A stretch of 5,315 nucleotides of DNA from Cyanobacteria bacterium RUI128 (GTDB lineage Bacteria > Cyanobacteriota > Vampirovibrionia > Gastranaerophilales > Gastranaerophilaceae): positions 1-5,315 of the forward strand of contig JAILHQ010000025.1 of assembly GCA_024695725.1 (NCBI GenBank), written 5' to 3'. Shown here piece after piece: positions 1 to 5,315 of the stretch; position 1 is the stretch's first letter; each line of letters begins with the position of its first letter. The position numbers were made by a program, and so were the translations under genes. Under the pieces are notes generated by a model, which saw nothing but the letters and a program-made list of their open reading frames with translations, was not told where the DNA came from and searched no databases.

Positions 1-510
1 TACATGTTTGATGTCTATAACCCTAAATATGTCGGCGCATCATCAAAACCTACATTCTATGCTGACTTATTCATAATGGATGCTACCGGATACAACACTA
101 TGAAGACTACGCTTATGTCTAAAATGATGTCGGGCGCAAGATACCATAGTACAGGAGAAGTGCTTGAATCTATACAAGGTTCGTTCGGGTATGTCTGGAT
201 TGATGACCAGTACAGTGTATCTCAGCAAATTGAAACAGTTAAGCTTAACAACACTGCCCTAGATGTTGCAATAGATCAAACAAATCTTACTACACCTACT
301 GCATCTTATGTTCAAACAATGTATCAGGCAATATCAGCCTGGTTGTCAAATACAACTACCGGTGCAGGTGTGAAAGGTGGATATGATACAGCGTGGTCTG
401 TTGTAGAAGATAATACAACGGCAGGTAAAATGAATGCTGCGCAGTTAGTTAATATATATGGTATGAGTCAGGATGAACTGACAGCTTATATGGCTACGTT
501 GAATTCATAA
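1..510 (+). CDS. 3' part of an unrecognised protein gene (5' end probably outside the window)
   Basis: The frame is open from the first base (Tyr codon at 1-3) to the TAA at 508-510. The Met at 4-6 could be the start, but no upstream sequence is visible to show a ribosome binding site, so I treat the gene as 5'-partial. The visible 169 residues match no family I recognise. They contain no cysteine, are rich in Ser, Thr, Asn and Tyr, and carry few basic residues. There is no long hydrophobic segment. Thr/Asn/Gly-rich stretches such as LSNTTTGAGVKGGYD (about residues 114-128 from the Met) alternate with short amphipathic parts. This composition would suit an exported or structural domain, but that is only inference. 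A strong terminator begins 24 bases after the stop, so this is the last gene of its transcript. Coding status is fairly secure from length and terminator placement; function is unknown. Confidence 0.7.
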   Translation, partial: YMFDVYNPKYVGASSKPTFYADLFIMDATGYNTMKTTLMSKMMSGARYHSTGEVLESIQGSFGYVWIDDQYSVSQQIETVKLNNTALDVAIDQTNLTTPTASYVQTMYQAISAWLSNTTTGAGVKGGYDTAWSVVEDNTTAGKMNAAQLVNIYGMSQDELTAYMATLNS

Positions 511-533
511 TCGTTAGATAGTTAAATAAATAT

Positions 534-571
534 AAGACGGCTCGGGTTTATATCTGAGCCGTCTTTGTTTT
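534..571 (+). terminator. Rho-independent terminator after the first gene
   Basis: A 12-bp stem pairs 534-545 (AAGACGGCTCGG) with 554-565 (CTGAGCCGTCTT). It has one G-T wobble and an 8-base loop, and is followed by a T-rich tail (TTTGTTTT) to 571. The GC-rich core, tail and position just after the stop codon at 510 make this a clear intrinsic terminator. Confidence 0.93.
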
Positions 572-604
572 GTAAACAAATTCCCAGTATTATTTACAAA
601 CTGG
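569..604 (+). repeat. Interleaved short inverted repeats after the terminator
   Basis: TTTGTAAA at 569-576 is the exact reverse complement of TTTACAAA at 593-600. A second pair, CCAGT at 584-588 and ACTGG at 600-604, interleaves with it, so the two helices would form a pseudoknot-like topology or compete. The sequence is AT-rich and the arms are short. It could be an operator, an RNA structure or chance. It lies between the upstream terminator and the promoter-like element of the next gene. Confidence 0.3.
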
Positions 605-620
605 CAAAATATTTAGGCGA

Positions 621-637
621 AAAACGTTATATAAGTG
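621..637 (+). promoter_or_regulatory. Possible promoter of the small membrane protein gene
   Basis: A -10-like TATAAG lies at 630-635 within the element AAAACGT-TATATA-AGTG (621-637), 28 bases before the ATG at 666. No good -35 hexamer is visible at 16-18 bases upstream. A preceding terminator (534-571) means the gene needs its own promoter. A very similar element precedes the helicase gene at 2794-2810, which raises the chance that it is functional. Confidence 0.4.
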
Positions 638-652
638 ACGGTTACTAAGTAT

Positions 653-657
653 AGGAG
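653..657 (+). promoter_or_regulatory. Ribosome binding site that fixes the start at 666
   Basis: AGGAG lies 8 bases before the ATG at 666-668. It overlaps the in-frame GTG at 657, which therefore cannot be the start it serves. This supports a 124-residue protein beginning MELSRVSRVS. Confidence 0.8.
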
Positions 658-665
658 TGTGTTAT

Positions 666-1040
666 ATGGAATTAAGCAGAGTGTCAAGGGTTAGCAACAA
701 CGCTGTGTCAATGAACAAAGTAAACGGTGCATTATGTAAACCTAACAACTGTGGTTTACAGGCAGATACTGTATGTTTTACAGGTAAAAAACAAAAATTT
801 GATGCAGAAGGCAAACCAAAAAAATCAAGTGTGATTCACAAAGCATTAGTATCGGCAACAGGTTGTTTTATCCCGGGTATGGGACAAGCTATAAACGGTC
901 AGTGGGGTAAAGCTGCATTGTTTGCTATCGGTGCACCGATTGCAGTATGGGGCGCAATGACTGTTAGTCTGCCACTTGCATTAGGTGTCGGACTTGCTGC
1001 TGAAGCAGGCATGTTTATTGATGCATACAGAAATGCTTAA
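666..1040 (+). CDS. Small tagged membrane protein with a PGxGQxxNGxxGK motif
   Basis: A 124-residue protein of unknown function in two parts. Residues 1-55 are polar, with Asn, Ser and Lys, and contain VCFTGKK at 36-42. I read this as a lineage-type N-terminal extension, because the helicase downstream carries a comparable one. Residues 58-124 are hydrophobic: the motif PGMGQAINGQWGKA at 70-83 is followed by one or two membrane segments (about 84-113), and the chain ends in FIDAYRNA (117-124). A PG-x-GQ-x2-NG turn before a membrane helix, with a D-A-Y-R-x-A end, recalls small TM2-like or DUF5683-like membrane proteins known mainly as hypotheticals; this is a resemblance from memory. The start is set by AGGAG at 653-657. 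The gene appears monocistronic, with its own terminator at 1061-1092. There is no signal peptide at the extreme N-terminus, since the hydrophobic part is C-terminal. Confidence 0.82.
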   Translation: MELSRVSRVSNNAVSMNKVNGALCKPNNCGLQADTVCFTGKKQKFDAEGKPKKSSVIHKALVSATGCFIPGMGQAINGQWGKAALFAIGAPIAVWGAMTVSLPLALGVGLAAEAGMFIDAYRNA

Positions 1041-1060
1041 GTAAGGTTATCGAAAATATA

Positions 1061-1092
1061 AAAGGCTGTCTTATTAAAGGCAGTCTTTTTTT
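1061..1092 (+). terminator. Rho-independent terminator after the small membrane protein gene
   Basis: Arms 1061-1070 (AAAGGCTGTC) and 1079-1088 (GGCAGTCTTT) pair over 10 bp with two G-T wobbles around an 8-base loop. A run of seven T (1086-1092) follows. It begins 20 bases after the stop codon at 1038-1040. Confidence 0.9.
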
Positions 1093-1120
1093 ATTACTTT
1101 AAATTTACCTAACTACTACC

Positions 1121-1130
1121 ATTTACCCCT
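1121..1130 (-). repeat. AGGGGTAAAT motif, copy in the gatA promoter region
   Basis: The plus strand reads ATTTACCCCT, the reverse complement of AGGGGTAAAT. It lies 5 bases upstream of the TG of the gatA extended -10, in the place of the poorly conserved -35/spacer region. Plus-strand copies occur after gatA (2658 and 2675) and after the helicase (5200). Its location would suit a regulator site, but that is inference. Confidence 0.45.
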
Positions 1131-1135
1131 GTTTT

Positions 1136-1144
1136 TGGTATAAT
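1136..1144 (+). promoter_or_regulatory. gatA promoter, extended -10 type
   Basis: TGGTATAAT is a perfect TGnTATAAT extended -10 (hexamer at 1139-1144). No convincing -35 box is seen 16-18 bases upstream, which is usual for extended -10 promoters. Transcription would start near 1151, giving a leader of about 27 bases that carries the gatA Shine-Dalgarno GAGG at 1167-1170. Confidence 0.78.
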
Positions 1145-1177
1145 TCTGTTATAGGAAAAATATGAAGAGGTAAATCA

Positions 1178-2659
1178 ATGAAAGAAATTTTAAAAAAGAG
1201 TGCGGCTGAACAGGCAAAAATGATTGCAAGCAAAGAAGTTTCTGCAACAGAGCTTACTCAGGCTGCATTAGACAGAATAAATGAAGTAGACGGCAAAATC
1301 GGTGCGTTCAACTCTGTCACTGACGAAATCGCATTAAATACAGCGAAAAAAGTTGATGACATGGTAGCATCAGGTGAAAAGTTGCCGCTGTTAGCAGGTG
1401 TTCCGCTTGCATTGAAAGATAATATGAATCTTATCGGTTCAAGAACAACTGCATCAAGCAAAATCTTAGAAAACTTTGTTTCGCCGTACAACGCAACTGT
1501 TACCCAAAAACTTTTGGATAACGGTATTCCTATTGTTGGTAAAGCTAACTTAGACGAATTTGCAATGGGTTCTTCCAACGAAAACTCTGCTTTTAACAAA
1601 GTTCACAACCCTTGGAATTTAAACAAGGTTCCGGGTGGTTCTTCAGGCGGTTCTGCAGCATCAGTTGCAGCTTGTGAAGCTACACTTGCACTCGGTTCTG
1701 ATACCGGCGGAAGTATTCGTCTTCCTGCAAGTTTCTGCGGTGTGGTTGGTATGAAGCCTACTTACGGTCGTGTTTCACGTTACGGGTTGATTGCGTTTGC
1801 TTCATCACTTGACCAAATCGGACCGTTTGCCAGAACAGTTGAAGATTCAGCTTTATTACTCGAAGTTATATCAGGTCACGACCCGCACGATTCAACCTCT
1901 TTGAATATTCCTGTTGAACATTTTGCAGGTCATCTGAATGATGATATCAAAGGTAAGAAAATTGGTGTTATCACAGACCTTATGACTGATGCAGTTTCTG
2001 AAGACGTTAGAAAGGCTGTCGAAAGAGCTGTTGAAGTGTATAAATCATTAGGCGCTGAAGTCGTTGAAGTATCACTTCCAAAATTAAAATACTCAATCGG
2101 TATTTACTACATCTTAGCTACTGCAGAATGCAGTTCTAACTTAGCAAGATTCGACGGGGTAAGATACGGACACAGAACAGCTAACCCTGAAAACCTTATT
2201 GATTTGTACTGCAAATCAAGAGCCGAAGGTTTCGGTGACGAAGTTAAGAGAAGAATAATGCTCGGTACTTATGCATTGAGCTCGGGTTATTATGATGCAT
2301 ATTACAAGAAAGCTCAGCAAATGAGAAGACTTGTTGCTGACGAATTTAATGCAGTGTTTGAAAAGGTTGACGCATTGATTTCTCCAACCTGCCCTAATAC
2401 AGCATTTGATTTAGGCGCAAGAACGGCTGATCCGCTCGCAATGTACTTAACAGATATAGCAACAATTTGTGCTAACCTTGTTGGTATCCCTGCAATGAGC
2501 GTTCCTGCAGGATTTGATTCTGACGGTATGCCTATCGGGTTACAAATTATGACTCCTCAGCTCAAAGAATCTGAATTGTTCAACTTCGGTTATAAGTTTG
2601 AACAACAAAACGATTTCTATACAAAACTCGCTGATGACGCAGCTCTTTGCAGCGTATAG
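1178..2659 (+). CDS. gatA: Asp-tRNA(Asn)/Glu-tRNA(Gln) amidotransferase subunit A
   Basis: GatA is the glutaminase subunit of the cytoplasmic GatCAB complex. It releases ammonia from glutamine, and GatB uses it to convert misacylated Glu-tRNA(Gln) and/or Asp-tRNA(Asn) to the correct amide form. The 493 residues match the family's usual length (about 480-500). The amidase-signature triad is intact: Lys80 in LALKDN, cis-Ser155 in PGGSSGGSAA and Ser179 in GSDTGGSIRLP. Other family blocks are GKANLDEFAMGSS (121-133), VGMKPTYGRVSRYGL (190-204), SSLDQIGP (209-216), EVKRRIMLGTYALSSGYYDAYY (355-376) and the C-terminal PIGLQI (452-457). The ATG follows GAGG by 7 bases and the N-terminus aligns with the family start, so no extension is present. 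gatC and gatB are not adjacent; the gene stands alone with its own promoter and terminator, as is common in cyanobacteria. Its presence suggests the organism lacks GlnRS, AsnRS or both. Confidence 0.98.
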   Translation: MKEILKKSAAEQAKMIASKEVSATELTQAALDRINEVDGKIGAFNSVTDEIALNTAKKVDDMVASGEKLPLLAGVPLALKDNMNLIGSRTTASSKILENFVSPYNATVTQKLLDNGIPIVGKANLDEFAMGSSNENSAFNKVHNPWNLNKVPGGSSGGSAASVAACEATLALGSDTGGSIRLPASFCGVVGMKPTYGRVSRYGLIAFASSLDQIGPFARTVEDSALLLEVISGHDPHDSTSLNIPVEHFAGHLNDDIKGKKIGVITDLMTDAVSEDVRKAVERAVEVYKSLGAEVVEVSLPKLKYSIGIYYILATAECSSNLARFDGVRYGHRTANPENLIDLYCKSRAEGFGDEVKRRIMLGTYALSSGYYDAYYKKAQQMRRLVADEFNAVFEKVDALISPTCPNTAFDLGARTADPLAMYLTDIATICANLVGIPAMSVPAGFDSDGMPIGLQIMTPQLKESELFNFGYKFEQQNDFYTKLADDAALCSV

Positions 2660-2683
2660 GGGTAAATATATGGGGGGGTAAAT
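2658..2683 (+). repeat. Two tandem copies of the GGGGTAAAT motif at the gatA 3' end
   Basis: AGGGGTAAATATA at 2658-2670 overlaps the gatA stop codon (2657-2659). A second GGGGTAAAT lies at 2675-2683, at the end of a run of seven G (2672-2678). The equivalent G positions are 16 bases apart. The first copy is identical over 13 bases to 5200-5212, just after the helicase stop. Confidence 0.5.
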
Positions 2684-2710
2684 GTATTAGCCCTTTATAA
2701 AAGAATAGAA

Positions 2711-2741
2711 AAGAAGTTCTCGAAATGAGGACTTCTTTTTT
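2711..2741 (+). terminator. Rho-independent terminator after gatA
   Basis: Arms 2711-2721 (AAGAAGTTCTC) and 2727-2737 (GAGGACTTCTT) pair over 11 bp with one T-G wobble around a GAAAT loop. A run of six T (2736-2741) follows. It begins 51 bases after the gatA stop and separates gatA from the helicase gene. Confidence 0.92.
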
Positions 2742-2793
2742 ATGTAAATCTGTGTAAAAAGGTAGTGTAGGAAGTAGCAAAAAAAATGATTTC

Positions 2794-2810
2794 AAAACGT
2801 ATATATAGTG
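2794..2810 (+). promoter_or_regulatory. Possible promoter of the helicase gene
   Basis: The element AAAACGT-ATATAT-AGTG (2794-2810) contains -10-like TATATA (2802-2807) or TATAGT (2804-2809), 21 bases before the ATG. No clear -35 box is visible. A terminator upstream implies a promoter between 2742 and 2820, and this is the best candidate. It resembles the element at 621-637. Confidence 0.4.
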
Positions 2811-2831
2811 TACATTTTTTAGGATCCTACA

Positions 2832-5195
2832 ATGAAAATAAATTTTAATCCGATTCAGGGATATCAGTGTGTAAACCCCGCAAATAACAGGAACAACGAC
2901 CGTTGTACCGTAACAAACGTTATTAATCACAATAATATCAATTCGCTTAACTATGCTAACCGTTCGTTAGTGTCGTTCAAAAGCAGCGGATATTTCCAGA
3001 CGTTAAAGGATAATTATTTTAATCTGCCGATAGATAAGGCAACAGGTGAACCTTTTCAGGCGGACATTTATCAAAAAGCCGCAGCCGAAAACTTGTACAA
3101 AGGGAATGACGTCATAGTTACCGCTCCAACAGGTACAGGCAAAACAGCCATTGCGCATTACATAATAAACAAAAATATGGCTGAAGGTAAAAGAACTTTC
3201 TACACAACTCCGCTCAAAGCTCTGAGTAACGACAAAGTACGTGAGTTTCAAAAGATGTACGGGGAAGAAAATGTAGGGCTGATTACAGGTGACAGAAAGA
3301 TAAACAAAGATGCTCCTGTTGTTATTATGACAACAGAGGTTTACAGAAATATGGTCGTTAACGACAATTTTAAAGAAAAAAATCAAATGCTGAAGGACGT
3401 CAAAACAGTCGTATTTGATGAACTCCACTACCTCGGTGATACAGACAGAGGCGGGGTCTGGGAACAGGCTATAATGTTTACCAACCCTAAAGCACAGATC
3501 CTTTCACTCTCGGGAACAATGGCTAACCCTGAGAAAATTGCAGACTGGATGGCAAGCGTAAAAGGTATGAAGGATACAGAAAAGGTTACACCTAAAGCCG
3601 GATACAGAGCTAATGACAAAGGGGTGCACACAGTCCTCATAAATGTACCGTCAGAAAACAGGCATGTACCTCTAAAATTTGAAATTGTTGATGTTGAAGG
3701 ACATCGCCCAAGAGGGGGCGGAGGCGGCTCAAGAGCAGAACGCGCAAGAGCAAAAGCCAGAGCAAGACAAATCGCTCAGTCAGATTCGGCAACACCTGCA
3801 AAACACAGTTTTTCTTATATGGTTGATAAGCTTAAAAAAGAAGATAAACTGCCTGCCATCTTCTTTGTATTCAGCAAAAAAGAAGGCAAAGCTATAATGA
3901 ACCATCTGTCAGATTATGGCGATAAACTGACTACCGATAAAGAAACAAGACAAATCGAAAGAACAATAGCAGAGTTCAAAGCAAAGGGGAAATATTTAGG
4001 GGAAACCCTGAACTATAACGCTCTGAAAAACGGTTACGCTCTCCACAACGCAGGCATGCTGCCTGAACAAAAAGAACTTGTGGAAGAGTTGTTCCAAAAG
4101 AAATTATTAAAAGTCGTTATCTCAACGGAAACACTTTCTGCGGGTATTAATATGCCTGCCCGTTCGACTGTTATATGCGGATTGAGAAAACCTACCGATA
4201 CACCTGACGGCGACGATCATAAAAGATACATAAACGCAAACGAGTTCCATCAGATGGCAGGACGCGCAGGGCGCAGAGGAATCGATACTATCGGATACTG
4301 TTTTGTTATGTCAACAAACAAGTCACAAAAAGCTAAATTCCAGCAGCTGATAAACACCCCGTCTGTGCCGATAGAAAGCCATCTCGATCTTGATTACTCA
4401 TTTGTTGCAACCGCAGGGGATGCGTACAAGAGCGGAAAACCGAATGAGAAAGCCGAAAATCTGAGAAAGATTTTTGAGAAATCGTTGTATGCTTACGATG
4501 AAAACCCTCAAAAACTTCGTGATAACGCCAAAAATATGGTCAAAGACTTTATGGCTAAAGAAAAAATACTGAAAGATTACAATTATCTTGATAAAGATAA
4601 TAATCTGACGAATAAAGGTAAGTTGTTAACTCTGCTGAACGGTTATGAACAAATACCTGTTATTGACAGCATAGCAAGCGGTGAATTGTTCGGACTCAGT
4701 CCTGTTCAGCTTGCTGGTTATGCTGCCGGACTTGCTAATATGGAAGCAACACCAAAATCTGATATCCCGCAAAAGGAAACATCTTTCTACACTGATGATG
4801 AATTATTAGACGATATGGTTTACGACTTCGGTTCAAGACTGTTTGAGTATAACAACGATATTTATGCTCAGCAAAACAAAGGATTGAGGATGAATCCGGG
4901 TGCAATACAACATATCTATAAATGGGCGGAACTGAATAATAAAAATGATGATTCGAAAGCAAACTGGAAAGAACTCTACTCGGGTGATTTGAGAAAATCT
5001 ATTCGCGACGAAGGTACCCTCTTTAGAGAAATAGTCATAACAACAGATTTGTTAAAACAAATGGATGAAATCGCTCAGGCAGGTTATGAAATCTCTGAAA
5101 AAGAAGGGGACAGAAAATATTACAGTAATCTTTCCGATACGATAAGGGCATCAATAGAGTTGATTGATAACCCTCCTGCAAATAATAAAATTTAG
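2832..5195 (+). CDS. Ski2/Mtr4-like DExH-box RNA helicase with N-terminal tag
   Basis: A 787-residue superfamily 2 helicase predicted to unwind RNA using ATP; its likely role is RNA processing or decay, by analogy with Ski2/Mtr4. Motifs in order: Walker A APTGTGKT (98-105), Ia TTPLKALSNDK (125-135), Ib MTTEVYRNM (166-174), DELH (196-199) followed by the Ski2-type Y-L-x-D-x2-RGGVWE, motif III SGT (227-229), motif IV IFFVFSKKEG (343-352), HNAGMLPEQ (405-413), motif V STETLSAGINMPAR (431-444) and motif VI QMAGRAGRRGID (474-485). Residues 290-325 form a Gly/Arg/Ala-rich basic linker between the RecA domains. The C-terminus (about 690-780), with EGTLFREIVITTDLLKQMDE, looks like a diverged DSHCT domain. 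Residues 1-52 are Asn-rich (14 Asn in the first 47) and end in VSFKSS. The start is supported by AGGA at 2821-2824, 7 bases upstream. It is shorter than typical cyanobacterial DSHCT helicases as I recall them. The gene appears monocistronic. Confidence 0.93.
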   Translation: MKINFNPIQGYQCVNPANNRNNDRCTVTNVINHNNINSLNYANRSLVSFKSSGYFQTLKDNYFNLPIDKATGEPFQADIYQKAAAENLYKGNDVIVTAPTGTGKTAIAHYIINKNMAEGKRTFYTTPLKALSNDKVREFQKMYGEENVGLITGDRKINKDAPVVIMTTEVYRNMVVNDNFKEKNQMLKDVKTVVFDELHYLGDTDRGGVWEQAIMFTNPKAQILSLSGTMANPEKIADWMASVKGMKDTEKVTPKAGYRANDKGVHTVLINVPSENRHVPLKFEIVDVEGHRPRGGGGGSRAERARAKARARQIAQSDSATPAKHSFSYMVDKLKKEDKLPAIFFVFSKKEGKAIMNHLSDYGDKLTTDKETRQIERTIAEFKAKGKYLGETLNYNALKNGYALHNAGMLPEQKELVEELFQKKLLKVVISTETLSAGINMPARSTVICGLRKPTDTPDGDDHKRYINANEFHQMAGRAGRRGIDTIGYCFVMSTNKSQKAKFQQLINTPSVPIESHLDLDYSFVATAGDAYKSGKPNEKAENLRKIFEKSLYAYDENPQKLRDNAKNMVKDFMAKEKILKDYNYLDKDNNLTNKGKLLTLLNGYEQIPVIDSIASGELFGLSPVQLAGYAAGLANMEATPKSDIPQKETSFYTDDELLDDMVYDFGSRLFEYNNDIYAQQNKGLRMNPGAIQHIYKWAELNNKNDDSKANWKELYSGDLRKSIRDEGTLFREIVITTDLLKQMDEIAQAGYEISEKEGDRKYYSNLSDTIRASIELIDNPPANNKI

Positions 5196-5199
5196 TTTG

Positions 5200-5212
5200 A
5201 GGGGTAAATATA
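5200..5212 (+). repeat. AGGGGTAAATATA motif after the helicase gene
   Basis: This 13-base sequence is identical to 2658-2670 and starts 5 bases after the helicase stop (5193-5195). As at gatA, it lies between a stop codon and a terminator hairpin. Confidence 0.5.
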
Positions 5213-5228
5213 AGGATAAACATTAGAT

Positions 5229-5261
5229 AAAAAAAGATCCCTGAATTCAGGGACCTTTTTT
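5229..5261. terminator. Bidirectional Rho-independent terminator
   Basis: A perfect palindrome TCCCTGAATTCAGGGA (5238-5253) is extended by a G-C pair (5236/5255) across one A-C mismatch. It is flanked by seven A (5229-5235) on the left and six T (5256-5261) on the right. It ends the helicase transcript on the plus strand, and the A-run would serve as the T-tail for a transcript coming from the right on the minus strand. Confidence 0.92.
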
Positions 5262-5276
5262 GTTTATAGATTTTAT

Positions 5277-5315
5277 CTATTTATTCTTTATACTTGCATC
5301 GTCAAGTAATATAAC
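5277..5315 (-). CDS. Possible 3' end of a convergent gene (last 12 codons)
   Basis: Reading the minus strand from the window edge, one frame is open for 12 codons (VILLDDASIKNK) to a TAG at 5279-5277. It lies 15 bases from the bidirectional terminator, whose A-run would terminate such a transcript. The other two minus-strand frames close within 9 codons. Twelve codons are too few to prove coding. The alternative is an intergenic or promoter region for a rightward gene beyond the window. Confidence 0.35.
   Translation of the reverse strand, partial: VILLDDASIKNK

Noticed and set aside
657..665. GTG at 657 as start of the small membrane protein, giving 127 residues
   Set aside because: This GTG overlaps the AGGAG at 653-657; the ATG at 666 has the right spacing (8 bases) to that site.
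1258..1599. Minus-strand open frame inside gatA
   Set aside because: It lies wholly within the highly conserved gatA coding region, shows no recognisable protein and has no supporting signals; it is a shadow frame.
2672..2678. G7 tract as a G-quadruplex or phase-variation tract
   Set aside because: Only one G-run of this length is present, so no quadruplex is supported, and it lies outside any reading frame and promoter spacer, so length changes would not obviously switch a gene.
2660..2831. Riboswitch or small RNA between gatA and the helicase
   Set aside because: Apart from the GGGGTAAAT copies, the terminator and the promoter-like element, I see no conserved aptamer pattern, and the predicted helicase leader is under 25 bases.
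2580..2930. Minus-strand open frame across the gatA-helicase intergenic region
   Set aside because: It runs through the gatA terminator hairpin and both flanking genes, and the translation has no domain-like features.
3003..3640. Minus-strand open frames inside the helicase gene
   Set aside because: They are opposite the conserved helicase motifs, with Cys/Phe/His-rich translations typical of antisense shadows.
3679..3897. Second plus-strand frame across the helicase linker
   Set aside because: The helicase frame is continuous through it into motif IV, so there is no frameshift; the Gln/Glu/Ala-rich alternative frame arises from the purine-rich linker.
1178..5195. gatA and helicase as an operon or functional system
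   Set aside because: A strong terminator at 2711-2741 and a 172-base gap separate them, and no known pathway joins the two proteins.

Overview
The window looks like chromosomal DNA from an AT-rich, non-photosynthetic relative of the cyanobacteria, most likely a gut Gastranaerophilales (Melainabacteria/Vampirovibrionia). This is an inference. It rests on three things: a cyanobacterial/Gram-positive-style GatA, a Ski2-type helicase of the kind found in cyanobacteria, and Asn-rich N-terminal extensions ending in an 'F-T/K-G/S' motif, which I associate from memory with that lineage. No tRNA, rRNA, CRISPR array, transposase or phage gene was recognised. No gene-free stretch exceeds about 175 bases.

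Layout from left to right. (1) Positions 1-510: the 3' part of an unrecognised protein gene whose frame is open at the window edge, closed by a strong terminator. (2) Positions 666-1040: a small tagged membrane protein with a PGxGQxxNGxxGK motif and a C-terminal DAYRxA, with its own terminator. (3) Positions 1178-2659: gatA, the amidase subunit of the GatCAB tRNA-dependent amidotransferase, with an extended -10 promoter and its own terminator. (4) Positions 2832-5195: a complete Ski2/Mtr4-like DExH-box helicase with an N-terminal tag, a Gly/Arg-rich basic linker between its two RecA domains and a degenerate DSHCT-like C-terminus. (5) The right end holds a near-symmetric bidirectional terminator, then what may be the last 12 codons of a convergent minus-strand gene.

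The genes appear to be independent single-gene transcription units: each complete gene has a promoter-like element, a Shine-Dalgarno sequence and a terminator. They share no obvious pathway. GatA acts in indirect aminoacylation and the helicase probably in RNA metabolism. No multigene novel system is evident. The most interesting signals are small and cross gene boundaries: a shared N-terminal tag on two unrelated proteins, a similar AAAACGT-N6-AGTG element upstream of the same two genes, and an intergenic AGGGGTAAAT motif that recurs around gatA and after the helicase.
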